NCBI RefSeq assembly: GCF_900187965.1
Contig: NZ_FZNL01000008.1
Location: 1 to 64,000, forward strand
Source: Flavobacterium sp. ov086
GTDB taxonomy: Bacteria; Bacteroidota; Bacteroidia; Flavobacteriales; Flavobacteriaceae
DNA: 64,000 bases
Direction of reading: 5' to 3'
Part shown: in pieces, positions 14,956 through 24,018 of the stretch
How the letters are laid out: the number at the start of each line of letters is the position of its first letter
How positions within the stretch are numbered: position 1 is the first letter of the stretch
Position numbers and translations under genes: made by a program
Notes under the pieces: model-generated
The model's input: the letters and a program-made list of their open reading frames with translations, nothing else
The model's database searches: none
Told to the model about the DNA's origin: nothing

Positions 14956-15816
14956 TTAGTCTACGGTTATAAACTGCAATTGCTCTAAATCGCCATTGTA
15001 GATATTAACATCAACACGATGTTTGATTCCGGGCAAAGATGCTTTCTCCGTAAATTGCCAAAAAAGCCAATCTGGTTCTATTTTCTCCCTGTAGAAATTA
15101 TAGTTGGCAATCCAAAATAGATATCCTCCAAATTCTTCTTTCAGGAAATCGTCATAATAACGCTCTCCCGTATAAATTATAGGACGAACCTGATAATGTG
15201 TTTCTACTTTATTAAGCCAACGTTTCAATCCTTTTTTTAAACTATCCAAAGATTGATTCTTTGGTAATTTTTCTATATCCAAAACAGGTGGTAAATCGCC
15301 TTTTTGCAATTTTACTGTTTTAATAAAAAGATTTGCCTGCTCGATAGAGTTTTCATTTGGGCGGTAATAGTGATAAGCACCTCGCATAATTTTATGCTTT
15401 TTGGCACCTTCCCAATTTCTCTCAAACTGTCCATCAACTCTGTCATTTCCTGCCGTAGCACGAACAAAAACAAATTTAACAGGATATTTTTCTTCCAGAA
15501 CTTCAACTTCATCCCATTGAACTTTTCCTTGAAATTCAGATACATCAATACCTATTACTTTTCCTTTATGGTTTTCGAGAACCTGAATATTTCTAACATC
15601 GGAAAGATGTTTATCTACCTCATCTTCATCTAAAACCTTATTTGATTTAAATCCAAGATAATATGCCAGTCCATCACGATAATGATAAACTGTGCTAAAA
15701 AAAAGTAATACTAAAAAAAAATAAATAATGAAACGAAGTCCACTTGCCAAAAATGATCTTTGAGGTTTCGTCTTTCTGGAATAAGAAGTTCGTCGTGTAG
15801 TTGTTTTTCTTGCCAT
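14956..15816 (-). CDS. Membrane-anchored GH25 lysozyme-like muramidase
   Basis: A glycoside hydrolase family 25 enzyme (N-acetylmuramidase) acting on peptidoglycan. A basic N-terminus (1-24, Arg/Lys-rich) precedes a single membrane helix (about 26-44), so the catalytic domain faces the periplasm. GH25 residues are visible: Asp91 in IGIDVSEFQG, Asp180 and Glu182 in VLDIEK, and the FVRATAG and GAYHYYRP blocks. The C-terminal IANYNFY and FWQFTEKA segments complete the barrel. At 286 aa it is a single-domain enzyme without cell-wall-binding repeats. It lies 10 nt downstream of pssA on the same strand. Autolysin or cell-wall remodelling is the likely role, rather than phage lysis, as there is no holin. 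Confidence 0.9.
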   Translation of the reverse strand: MARKTTTRRTSYSRKTKPQRSFLASGLRFIIYFFLVLLFFSTVYHYRDGLAYYLGFKSNKVLDEDEVDKHLSDVRNIQVLENHKGKVIGIDVSEFQGKVQWDEVEVLEEKYPVKFVFVRATAGNDRVDGQFERNWEGAKKHKIMRGAYHYYRPNENSIEQANLFIKTVKLQKGDLPPVLDIEKLPKNQSLDSLKKGLKRWLNKVETHYQVRPIIYTGERYYDDFLKEEFGGYLFWIANYNFYREKIEPDWLFWQFTEKASLPGIKHRVDVNIYNGDLEQLQFITVD

Positions 15817-15826
15817 TCAAATAAAA

Positions 15827-16558
15827 CTACTTTTTCAAAAACAAATTATTCACTACTGAAAGTAATACATAAAAAATGATAATTAAAGGAATTGCTATGT
15901 ATTGAAGCGACACTAGCAATATCAAAGAAATCACTAAAAATATTATTTGCAGCACATTATCCTTTATAGTAAACTTTTTAATTTTTAAAGCAAATAACGG
16001 AATTTCGGCATTCAAAATATAAGCACTACACAAAGTAATCACTAATAAAACCCATTGATTAGTTAATATTTCAAGCATCAATAAAGAATCTGAAAATTTT
16101 AAAACCAAAGGTAAACTCAATATAAAAAGAGAATTTGCCGGAGTTGGCAAACCAATAAACGAATCCGTTTGACGTGTATCAATATTAAAATTAGCCAATC
16201 TGTAACAAGATCCTAAAGTCACGATAAATCCTAAAAATGGAATAGCGGGATTTGTTCCTAATTCATGTGCACTGTTTAGAAACAAACTATACATCACAAA
16301 ACCTGGCGCAACACCACTCGTTACCATATCAGCCAAAGAATCTAACTGCAAACCAAGCGGACTTGAAACTTTGAATAATCGGGCGAAAAAACCATCAAAA
16401 AAATCAAAAAAGATTCCTAAACAAACAAAGTAAAAAGCCAATTCATAATTAGAAGAATCGCCCGTTTCTATAGCTTTAGAAATAAAAACAACTGCAATAC
16501 AGCCACAAAAAAGATTGATTAATGTAATTAAATTAGGAATGTGTTTTTTAATATTCAT
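15827..16558 (-). CDS. pssA: CDP-diacylglycerol-serine O-phosphatidyltransferase
   Basis: Makes phosphatidylserine, the precursor of phosphatidylethanolamine, in the inner membrane. The CDP-alcohol phosphatidyltransferase motif is complete with exact spacing: Asp55-Gly56, Ala59-Arg60, Gly69, Asp73, Asp77. Six or more hydrophobic helices span the 243 residues, as in the integral-membrane PssA type. Phosphatidylserine decarboxylase is not adjacent. It is preceded by a promoter (16588-16614) and followed 10 nt later by the GH25 gene, probably in the same transcript. Confidence 0.92.
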   Translation of the reverse strand: MNIKKHIPNLITLINLFCGCIAVVFISKAIETGDSSNYELAFYFVCLGIFFDFFDGFFARLFKVSSPLGLQLDSLADMVTSGVAPGFVMYSLFLNSAHELGTNPAIPFLGFIVTLGSCYRLANFNIDTRQTDSFIGLPTPANSLFILSLPLVLKFSDSLLMLEILTNQWVLLVITLCSAYILNAEIPLFALKIKKFTIKDNVLQIIFLVISLILLVSLQYIAIPLIIIFYVLLSVVNNLFLKK

Positions 16559-16587
16559 CTTTTAAAATTTTAGATAATGATAGGGGA

Positions 16588-16614
16588 CAAATTTAGCATA
16601 ATATGTCTATGCAA
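16588..16614 (-). promoter_or_regulatory. Promoter of pssA
   Basis: Minus-strand -7 TAAATTTG (16588-16595) with a TTG at 16612-16614, spacer 16 nt, one short of the usual 17-23. Confidence 0.6.
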
Positions 16615-16700
16615 TCTGCGTTTTTGCAAGAGTTTTTTATTCGAAAATTTGACTTTCGCAATATTTATCAAAAGGAATAAATTTGCTGAGTAAAATATTA

Positions 16701-16708
16701 TATTTTTG
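16701..16708 (+). promoter_or_regulatory. -7 element upstream of the PorV/PorQ-like gene
   Basis: TATTTTTG fits TAnnTTTG. A TTG at 16683-16685 is 15 nt upstream. A second TAAATTTG occurs at 16678-16685. The leader then contains a small hairpin with a UUCG loop (16722-16735) ending about 14 nt before the TTG start codon. Confidence 0.5.
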
Positions 16709-16749
16709 GTAAAAATTAAAACAAACTTCGGTTTGCAAAAAAATATCCG

Positions 16750-17817
16750 TTGAAGAAAATCCTTGCGTTTTTATTATTTAGTAGCTGCACCGTACACTAT
16801 GGACAAACTGTTCGAAAATATTCGAATGAATTTATGAATATTGGTGTCGACGCTGCCGCATTAGGAATGTCGAGTGCCGTAGTTGCTTCTACAAATGATG
16901 TCAATTCTGTCTATTGGAATCCAGCAGGTTTAACGCACCTTGAAGATCATCAGATATCTTTAATGCACGCCAATTATTTTGCTAATATCGCACAATACGA
17001 CTATATAGGCTACGCAAGCCCAATTGATGACAGAAGTGCCTGGGGAATTTCGATGATTCGTTTTGGTGTTGATGATATTATGGATACTACTCAATTGATC
17101 GACAATCAGGGAAACATTGATTACAACCGAATTAGATTATTCTCTACTGCTGATTATGGTTTTACTTTTTCATATGCCAGAAAACTACCTGTTGAAGGAT
17201 TTCAATATGGTGTAAATGCAAAAGTAATCAGACGAATTATAGGGAAATTTGCTAATTCCTGGGGTTTTGGTTTTGATGTTGGATTACAGTTTGAGCGAAA
17301 TGATTGGAAATTTGGTTTGATGCTTCGAGATATTACTACAACTTATAATGTCTGGAATATTGACGAAAAAGAATACGAAAAAATTGCCAACGCTATTCCG
17401 GGAGAAAATAATACATTACCTGAAAGTACTGAAATAACACTCCCAAAAGCACAATTAGGAGTTTCAAAAAGGTTTGATTTCCACAATGATTATAGTCTGT
17501 TAGTTGCTACAAATCTAAACATGCGTTTTGAGCAGACTAATGATATTATATCGACAAAAGCTGTAAGTATTGATCCTGCAGTTGGTTTTGAATTTGGATA
17601 TACTGATCTCGTATTTTTGAGGGCGGGAGCGGGAAATTTTCAGAATGTAACACAATTAGACAATACCGAAAAAGTAAATTTTCAACCTAATATAGGTTTA
17701 GGTTTTAAGTACAAAGGCATTCAGGTTGATTATGCTTTGACAGATTTAGGCAATCAAAGTACAGCTTTGTACTCAAATATTTTTTCTTTAAAGGTAGATT
17801 TAGGTATCTTTAGATAA
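16750..17817 (+). CDS. PorV/PorQ-family outer-membrane barrel protein
   Basis: A 355-residue protein with an N-terminal signal peptide (about 1-19, LLFSSCTVHYGQ). The family signature follows: FMNIGVDAAALGMSSAVVAS and NDVNSVYWNPAGL near residues 27-60. The rest is alternating beta strands ending in a Phe-Arg terminus, as in FadL-like barrels. PorV and PorQ proper work in the type IX secretion system; this is a paralogue of unknown task, since no other secretion genes are present. The start is a TTG at 16750, chosen because the signal peptide (LKKILAFLLF, first residue read as Met) begins there and the frame has no ATG at that end. It is upstream of a DUF4105 gene by 38 nt. Confidence 0.85.
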   Translation: MKKILAFLLFSSCTVHYGQTVRKYSNEFMNIGVDAAALGMSSAVVASTNDVNSVYWNPAGLTHLEDHQISLMHANYFANIAQYDYIGYASPIDDRSAWGISMIRFGVDDIMDTTQLIDNQGNIDYNRIRLFSTADYGFTFSYARKLPVEGFQYGVNAKVIRRIIGKFANSWGFGFDVGLQFERNDWKFGLMLRDITTTYNVWNIDEKEYEKIANAIPGENNTLPESTEITLPKAQLGVSKRFDFHNDYSLLVATNLNMRFEQTNDIISTKAVSIDPAVGFEFGYTDLVFLRAGAGNFQNVTQLDNTEKVNFQPNIGLGFKYKGIQVDYALTDLGNQSTALYSNIFSLKVDLGIFR

Positions 17818-17855
17818 TTTTTATAACCCCTTTAAACTTCTTAAAATTTTAAATT

Positions 17856-18992
17856 ATGAAAAATGTCATTTTCAAAAAAGCACTTTTTAGTTTACTATTC
17901 TTACTGAGTTTTATTGGTTTCAGTCAAAATTTACCTTTATCCAAAGAGGCTAAAATAAGTGTTATCACTTGTGGATTAGGTAACGAAACATATTCTTATT
18001 TTGGTCATACAGCCATTCGTGTTGCTGATCCTGCAAACAATATTGATCTGGTTTACAATTATGGCGCTTTTGATTTTTCGACTCCAAATTTTGTGATGAA
18101 GTTTGCAAAAGGTGATTTACAATATTTTGTTGTTGTACATCCATTTGTAGATTTCATGAATGAATATACATATGAGAAAAGAAGTGTTTTTGAACAAGAA
18201 CTTCTTATTTCGCAGGAGTCTAAACAAAAGCTTTTTGATAATTTAAATACAACCTTACTTTCAGAAGACCGTTATTATACCTATAAATTTATTGATAAAA
18301 ATTGTACTTCAATGGTTGTTGATATTATCAATAAAACTTTGGGTGGAGCAGTAATTACAAAAAAAGGAGATACTGATATTACTTATCGCTCTATTCTATT
18401 TCCTTATTTTGACGGACATTTTTACGATCAATTAGGAACAAGTATTATTTTTGGAACTAAAGTAGATCAATTAGGAACCAAAATATTTTTACCTTTTGAA
18501 TTGAAAAACAGTTTAGAAAAAACTACTTTTCAAAAGCATCCTTTAGTAAGTACAAGTAAAACATTACTTAACTTTGAAAAAGAAACACCAAAATCCTGGT
18601 GGAATAACATTTATTCGTATCTAATTATTCTTGCTTTTATTGTTGTAGTACATAACAAAGTAGTAGATAAAATCTATCTTCTGATTGTATCTTTTGTGGG
18701 GATATTTTTTGTTATTATGGGATTTTATTCTTTTCACCACGAACTGGCGATGAATTACAATGTACTCTTGTTTAGTCCGCTTTTATTGCTTTTACTTCTT
18801 TTCTCAATACTAAAAAATAAAAGATGGACGTATCGATTTGCAGTTTTACATTTGATTTTTCTGATAATTTATACTATTTTCTTAATCAATAAAGCCCACT
18901 TTTTTATTGTTTTACCAATGATAATTACAAGCGGATTTGTTTTAGTAAGAGTAGCAATCCGAAACAAAAAACGTATTCCAATTATTATTTAA
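17856..18992 (+). CDS. DUF4105 periplasmic domain with C-terminal membrane helices
   Basis: A signal peptide (1-24, ending GFSQ) leads into a DUF4105 domain (about 32-200). It contains YFGHTAIRV (His51) and a DKNCTSMV segment (Cys150). The order His first, then Asn-Cys, resembles circularly permuted papain-like NlpC/P60 folds, so a thiol hydrolase or transferase is possible; this is inference. Residues about 250-370 form five hydrophobic helices, anchoring the domain in the inner membrane facing the periplasm. It probably forms a two-gene unit with the PorV/PorQ-like gene. It ends one base from the convergent sugar-transferase gene, without a visible terminator. Confidence 0.85.
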   Translation: MKNVIFKKALFSLLFLLSFIGFSQNLPLSKEAKISVITCGLGNETYSYFGHTAIRVADPANNIDLVYNYGAFDFSTPNFVMKFAKGDLQYFVVVHPFVDFMNEYTYEKRSVFEQELLISQESKQKLFDNLNTTLLSEDRYYTYKFIDKNCTSMVVDIINKTLGGAVITKKGDTDITYRSILFPYFDGHFYDQLGTSIIFGTKVDQLGTKIFLPFELKNSLEKTTFQKHPLVSTSKTLLNFEKETPKSWWNNIYSYLIILAFIVVVHNKVVDKIYLLIVSFVGIFFVIMGFYSFHHELAMNYNVLLFSPLLLLLLLFSILKNKRWTYRFAVLHLIFLIIYTIFLINKAHFFIVLPMIITSGFVLVRVAIRNKKRIPIII

Positions 18993-18993
18993 T

Positions 18994-20388
18994 CTATTGT
19001 CCCCGATAGAATAAAACTGTTGTAACCGTTTTAAAAGTGATACTTAAATCAAGAAAAATACTTCGATGTTTGATATAATATAAATCATACTGAAGCTTAA
19101 TTAAACTCTCATCTATAGATTCTCCATAAGAATAATTAACCTGCGCCCAACCGGTTAGTCCAGGTTTTATTACATGTCGGGTTTCGTAAAAAGGCATTAT
19201 TTGAGCAATTTCATCAACAAAAAAAGGTCTTTCAGGTCTTGGCCCAATTACAGCCATATCTCCTTTTAGAATATTAATAAATTGTGGTAATTCGTCAATT
19301 CTTGATTTACGCATAAATTTCCCAAATGGAGTTACACGTTTATCATTTGAAGCTGCAAAAACAATCCCGTTTGCCTCTGAATTTTCTACCATTGTTCTAA
19401 ACTTATAGATTTTGAAAACAATGCCGTTTTTACCTACTCTCTCTTGCGTATAAAACAAACTTCCTTTATTGGCAAACAAGTTTCCAATAAAAATAAAAGG
19501 AATAAAAACAACACAAATTAACAACCCTGTAAAAGATAAAAAAAACTCAAACAATCGAATAAACGACAAATACAACTTATTGTTATTACTACGGCTAAAA
19601 GGAAAAAAGCGATAGAAATCTCTCGAAATATAGTGAACTGGAATGCGATGTGTTTTACTTTCATAAACTTGTGTGTACTCCCTTATTATATTTCCTGACT
19701 CTAGTAAATGAAGTAATTGTTGGTATAAATCGGCGGTGATTCCATCTGTTTTCTGAGAAGCAATAACAATTTCCGAAACATTATTTTTGCTTACAAAAGA
19801 TTCCAGATCATTCTTTTTAATCTCTTTTACGTAATGAAATTTCAAATTTTCCTCAGACATTGAGTCTGAATTTACAAAACCAATAATTTTATAATGCGGA
19901 TCTACATTTTCAAGCCCTAAAACTAATCCTTCTACCTGATCCTGATCGCAGATTAAAACTACATTTTGGGAAAAACGATGTGATGCCAAAAAAAGCGCAT
20001 AAAAAAAACGCCATAATAATATAACACTCAATATTGAAAAGTAAAAGATCAATACAATTAATCTTTGCTTAGGAAGTTCCGGAGACAAAACAGGTGTAAA
20101 CAGATATACCAAAGCTGCTGTAGTAGTTGTAAGGACTACACTTCGAAGAATTTGAAATTGATTACTGGCAACTTGCAAATTATACATTTCGAAAATAGTT
20201 CCAAAAGCATTGATATAGCAAACGAGTAAAACTGGACCAAAATAACTACTACTTTCCAAAACAAAATAGTGATAATCAAATATTAAACTCAGCAAGTATA
20301 AAACCGAAAAAACAAAAAAAGCATCACAGACACGAAGCAAAATTTTTCTTTCCGAGATTTCGAAGTGCATTTTTTTATTTGAAAGCAT
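18994..20388 (-). CDS. Polyprenyl glycosylphosphotransferase (WcaJ/WbaP type)
   Basis: Initiates polysaccharide repeat units by moving a sugar-1-phosphate from a nucleotide sugar to undecaprenyl phosphate. Four N-terminal membrane helices and a CoA-binding-like middle domain (about 130-230) precede a further helix. The C-terminal catalytic bacterial-sugar-transferase domain has KIYKFRTMV, SRIDELPQ, GPRPERP and KPGLTGWAQVNYSYG. The frame is open to a TTG at 20424, but a -7 element lies on it (20422-20429), so the ATG at 20388 is preferred (464 aa; ATG 20370 is also possible). It is the last gene of the minus-strand polysaccharide locus, with its own candidate promoter. Confidence 0.9.
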   Translation of the reverse strand: MLSNKKMHFEISERKILLRVCDAFFVFSVLYLLSLIFDYHYFVLESSSYFGPVLLVCYINAFGTIFEMYNLQVASNQFQILRSVVLTTTTAALVYLFTPVLSPELPKQRLIVLIFYFSILSVILLWRFFYALFLASHRFSQNVVLICDQDQVEGLVLGLENVDPHYKIIGFVNSDSMSEENLKFHYVKEIKKNDLESFVSKNNVSEIVIASQKTDGITADLYQQLLHLLESGNIIREYTQVYESKTHRIPVHYISRDFYRFFPFSRSNNNKLYLSFIRLFEFFLSFTGLLICVVFIPFIFIGNLFANKGSLFYTQERVGKNGIVFKIYKFRTMVENSEANGIVFAASNDKRVTPFGKFMRKSRIDELPQFINILKGDMAVIGPRPERPFFVDEIAQIMPFYETRHVIKPGLTGWAQVNYSYGESIDESLIKLQYDLYYIKHRSIFLDLSITFKTVTTVLFYRGQ

Positions 20389-20421
20389 TTGTTCTATTTG
20401 TTTAGGGGCGTTAAACTGAGG

Positions 20422-20429
20422 CAAATATA
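20422..20429 (-). promoter_or_regulatory. -7 element in front of the WcaJ-type gene
   Basis: Minus-strand TATATTTG, identical to the -7 element of the tRNA-Thr genes, lies 34 nt before the ATG at 20388 and overlaps the TTG at 20424. No -33 TTG is visible. It may allow the initiating transferase to be expressed independently of the upstream polymerase gene. Confidence 0.55.
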
Positions 20430-20445
20430 TTATAAAAAAGAGAAC

Positions 20446-21795
20446 TTAATCGATCGAATTTTCTGCTCTTTCAGGAATTTTAACTTGAACTAAAAGAAGT
20501 GTCATACCATACATAAATGCAGGCGCTGCGATTCGCATCGCGGCATGATTTATTGTTAATAACCAAAAAACATAAAATGATAAAAAATACAGATGCTGCC
20601 GGTTGTTTATATATAACACAAACGGAGTAATAAATAATATCAAAAGCCCAAAAATACCAAATAGTCCATGTTCGCAAAGCATTCTTGTTATTTCATTGTG
20701 CGATGCCACGACCTCTCCCATAAGTTCAATCCTTTTAAATTTACTTAATCCTGCACCTACTCCCAAAATAGGATTGTCCAAGAAAAGCTTGATCTCTGCG
20801 TCCATAATCTCTTCTCTACCTCCCAAACGATCTTTTTTTACTCTTCCTAAACCATCCTGATTTGCATATCTTTTATTAATTAAACCACTGGTCTGAAGTG
20901 AACTATAAGTCCAAATCCCTGTAGCCATAAAACCCGTTAAAAGAAAAACCAAAGTGAACTTTCTTTTACCTCTGGCATTTGAAAAATAATATAATAGAAA
21001 TAACAGACATACAATCATAACAACAGCAGTAATAATACCACCTCGAGAAAAAGTCACAATACCTCTGTAACTAATAAATATCAATAAACTTGCATTTACT
21101 AACATTTCAAATTTTGACTTTGAAAATAATATTAACTGGGTAAAAAAAACAAATATCCCAAATCCTAAAATTGTTGAAACTTGATTTGGGCCAAACCCAC
21201 CAGAAGTTTCAAAGTTAGACTGTGTGCCTGAAACTACATCTTTCACACTTGGATTATAAAGAAACAAGTATATTGTTGTAGTTATAATTGGCAGCCCCAT
21301 GGTAACTAAAAGATTTTGAAGATCTGTAAACAAAATTTTTCTTTTAAACATGTATATCGCACATACAGCTAAACAAAACGGTCCCGATAAGTTAAAGAAC
21401 AATACTTTCTTTACATCTATATTAAAATTCTCAAAGCCGGAGGTAATTAAAATACCGGGGACGAACAAGAGTAAAAAAAATACATAGATGACTGAATTCG
21501 AAAAAAAATTGCTATACATCATGCCACAAATCATAAAAAACATGACGCAAAACTTCACATATTCATTATTAAAATTACCTCCTGTCATACGAAGAAAAAC
21601 CTCTACACCAACTAGATATGCTGCAACAAACAATACTTCATTATTTTTATTCTTAGTTCTATACACTAAAAACATTCCAACTATTGGAATTAAAAGCGCA
21701 TAAATCTTAGATAAAAAAGGCATAACAAAGACTGCCAAAGCAATTGCTGCATGAATTAAAATTAGGTAGACATATGATAATTTTATATTTTTCAT
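20446..21795 (-). CDS. O-antigen ligase/polymerase family membrane protein (Wzy/WaaL-like)
   Basis: A 449-residue protein with about eleven hydrophobic segments. A large loop near residues 285-370 contains GVGAGLSKFKRIE and ASHNEITRMLCEHGLFG, the O-antigen ligase (Wzy_C) signature including the conserved His. It either polymerises lipid-linked repeats or ligates glycan to lipid A core or protein. It sits between the WcaJ-type transferase and a GT4 gene. A second, unrelated-looking protein of this type lies at 61081, so the locus has two candidates for polymerase and ligase. The sequence alone cannot say which is which. Confidence 0.82.
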   Translation of the reverse strand: MKNIKLSYVYLILIHAAIALAVFVMPFLSKIYALLIPIVGMFLVYRTKNKNNEVLFVAAYLVGVEVFLRMTGGNFNNEYVKFCVMFFMICGMMYSNFFSNSVIYVFFLLLFVPGILITSGFENFNIDVKKVLFFNLSGPFCLAVCAIYMFKRKILFTDLQNLLVTMGLPIITTTIYLFLYNPSVKDVVSGTQSNFETSGGFGPNQVSTILGFGIFVFFTQLILFSKSKFEMLVNASLLIFISYRGIVTFSRGGIITAVVMIVCLLFLLYYFSNARGKRKFTLVFLLTGFMATGIWTYSSLQTSGLINKRYANQDGLGRVKKDRLGGREEIMDAEIKLFLDNPILGVGAGLSKFKRIELMGEVVASHNEITRMLCEHGLFGIFGLLILFITPFVLYINNRQHLYFLSFYVFWLLTINHAAMRIAAPAFMYGMTLLLVQVKIPERAENSID

Positions 21796-21811
21796 TGGTT
21801 TAAAGGCCTTT

Positions 21812-22900
21812 TTAAGTGGTAGGAATAATTAAAGAACCCAACCATGAAATGTATTTTTTTACGATTGATTCCTCGCTATAATTTAATTCAATTTGTTTAT
21901 TCAAGTTCATTCCCATCTGCTTCCTTAAATTTTGATTTTCAATTAATTTTTGAATTGACTCTACAAAATGATTTAAGTCATTTGACTTTACAATAAATCC
22001 TTCGTTTTCAGAAGTAATTACTTTTGAAATTTCTCCAACATTTGTAGCTACAACAGGCAATTTATGCAAACCATATTCTAAGACTGCCAATGAAAGTCCC
22101 TCTGAAAATGACGGCAAAACGGCTATTTCTGATTGTTCCAGTGCTGAAGCAATATTATCTGTTGACCCATAAAAAAATACGGTTTCTTCGAGTTTTAAAT
22201 TATTGACTTTTTGATTTAAAATATGAGAATATGAATCCTTAAAATCTTTTCCAATTAAGTGAAAGGTCCATTCAGGAAATTTTTTATGAATTAAATTAGC
22301 CGCATCAATCAACAATTCATGATTTTTTTGAGGACGTAAATTAGCTACACAAATAATCCTCTTAGCCGGCAATCCTTTTAAAGAAACTTCATTTTTTAAG
22401 AGAATAGAATCGCCAATAAAATTAGGAAAATATGTGATACTAGAACACCATAAATAAGATTGGGCCCAGTTTTTTAATGCTGAATTTACAGAAATTATAC
22501 CCGTAAAAAAAAATGATCCAATTTTTAAACCTATATTTTTTCTTGATGATAAATCCTGAGAAATTCCATAATGATCGTGCCAAATAATTTTAACTTTCGG
22601 AAAGGTAAGTTTAACTAAAACTGCAATAAAAAAAGAGGAGCTGTGAGCATGAATAAAGTTGATTTTATTTTTCTTTATATATGTTCTAAGCCGAAAAACA
22701 GCTTGAAAATCAATTTTCCTCTTTTTATTGAGAAATAAATAATTAACACTTTTATCTATCTGCCCCAAAAGCAATCCTTCCTTTCGAGTTGCAATTAATC
22801 CCGAAAACGCAATCTTTTTAGATAAGCCATTTGCATAAATTACGGACATCCGTTCTGCGCCACCTGCTTCTAATGAATCTATAATTTGTACAATTCTCAT
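21812..22900 (-). CDS. Family 4 glycosyltransferase
   Basis: A 362-residue GT-B fold retaining glycosyltransferase. The N-terminus IDSLEAGGAERM is the classic GT4 donor-side glycine loop. The C-terminal ANLRPQKNHE (about 180), LPSFSEGLSLAVLEYG and VVATNVGEI segments contain the Glu-x7-Glu motif for nucleotide-sugar binding. There is no membrane segment, so it is presumably peripheral on the inner membrane. It overlaps the upstream GT4 gene by 4 nt and is 16 nt from the polymerase gene. Donor and acceptor cannot be inferred. Confidence 0.87.
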   Translation of the reverse strand: MRIVQIIDSLEAGGAERMSVIYANGLSKKIAFSGLIATRKEGLLLGQIDKSVNYLFLNKKRKIDFQAVFRLRTYIKKNKINFIHAHSSSFFIAVLVKLTFPKVKIIWHDHYGISQDLSSRKNIGLKIGSFFFTGIISVNSALKNWAQSYLWCSSITYFPNFIGDSILLKNEVSLKGLPAKRIICVANLRPQKNHELLIDAANLIHKKFPEWTFHLIGKDFKDSYSHILNQKVNNLKLEETVFFYGSTDNIASALEQSEIAVLPSFSEGLSLAVLEYGLHKLPVVATNVGEISKVITSENEGFIVKSNDLNHFVESIQKLIENQNLRKQMGMNLNKQIELNYSEESIVKKYISWLGSLIIPTT

Positions 22901-24018
22901 TTTATTAAGAGCTTTTTTATTTCAGATTCAAAAAGATCCGTTGTATAATTTTGTGACCAATCACAAGCTAATTTACTTTTAGCAGTAAAGTTCTTTTCAT
23001 CATTAATCAGTTCATGAATTTGAAGTAAATCTTTATTAATATCCATATCTAATAAAATCCCTCTCTTACCATTATCTATCATAAAAGGTACACATGAAAC
23101 TTTTGTAGCTATCGGAACACATCCCCAAAACATACCTTCGGCAACTACTTTTGGCCAACCTTCGCTTTTAGAAGGCAAAATAACAAAATGACTTTCCTGA
23201 TATGCTTTTTTTATAATTTCTTTACTTTGATTTCCTTTAAAAAAAACAAACTTTTCTAATTTATTGTCTTTAATATATTTTTCCAAATGTACTCTTTCCG
23301 GACCTTCTCCATAAATATTCAATACGATTTTGTTCCCTTTCTTTAATAATCCTTCAACTAACTGCAAAGCATACATTGGATTTTTTCCTGAAGTTAGGCT
23401 TCCAACAAAAACAAATTGTTGTTGTTCCTTAAAATCAGCCTTAATACTTGTTTCTTTCTCATTTTCAGAATATGTCGCAGTAAAAAAAGATTTTATATTT
23501 TTTGACTGTCTTTCCCAATTTCCATAAACCAAGACCTGTATGTTCCTTGTCAAAAAGGTATTATTTAGAATGTATTTTTGTATTTTGTATGTCCATGGCT
23601 GTTTACTTTTGGGATCCCAATTTCCCGCATATTTAGCTGACTTAATTTTATTTGGAAATAGAATCTGAACAAAACATCCTAATAAACCAACATTTCCGGG
23701 ACAACGCAAATGAATATGATCTGCATTTTTCATAGCTTTAAACAAAACTACACAATTATAAACGCTACTAAATAAAGACTTTACAATGCTTTTGAAAGTT
23801 TTTAAATTAGAATCAACCAGTTTAAAATGAAACGGAATCTTAAAAGGTATTTCAGAAATTAAAAGTCCGTTATCTTCATTCCAAACAGGACAACAGAAAA
23901 TAATTTCATCACTAAACTTTTTCAAAATAACTAATTCATTTACATAAGGACTATATGCATAAATACTTCCGTCTTTATAAATTAAGGGTGCCGTCGATAC
24001 AATTAATAATTTCATCAA
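22897..24018 (-). CDS. Family 4 glycosyltransferase
   Basis: A 373-residue GT-B protein. The N-terminal Rossmann domain begins KLLIVSTAPL, and an HIRLRCPGN-like block lies near residue 100. The C-terminal GT4 domain has VFVGSLTSGKNP (about 205), NIYGEGPE and LPSKSEGWPKVVAEG, the last holding the paired glutamates. ATG codons at 24018 and 24015 are both possible starts. It overlaps the acetyltransferase gene upstream and the GT4 gene downstream by 4 nt each, implying translational coupling in one operon. Substrate unknown. Confidence 0.85.
   Translation of the reverse strand: MMKLLIVSTAPLIYKDGSIYAYSPYVNELVILKKFSDEIIFCCPVWNEDNGLLISEIPFKIPFHFKLVDSNLKTFKSIVKSLFSSVYNCVVLFKAMKNADHIHLRCPGNVGLLGCFVQILFPNKIKSAKYAGNWDPKSKQPWTYKIQKYILNNTFLTRNIQVLVYGNWERQSKNIKSFFTATYSENEKETSIKADFKEQQQFVFVGSLTSGKNPMYALQLVEGLLKKGNKIVLNIYGEGPERVHLEKYIKDNKLEKFVFFKGNQSKEIIKKAYQESHFVILPSKSEGWPKVVAEGMFWGCVPIATKVSCVPFMIDNGKRGILLDMDINKDLLQIHELINDEKNFTAKSKLACDWSQNYTTDLFESEIKKLLIK

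Noticed and set aside
14956..15816. The GH25 lysozyme as a prophage endolysin
   Set aside because: It has a basic N-terminus and membrane anchor, and there are no holin, capsid or integrase genes around it.
16750..17817. Assignment as the type IX secretion protein PorV itself
   Set aside because: Only the general PorV/PorQ family signature is visible and no other type IX genes are nearby; a paralogue of unknown role is safer.
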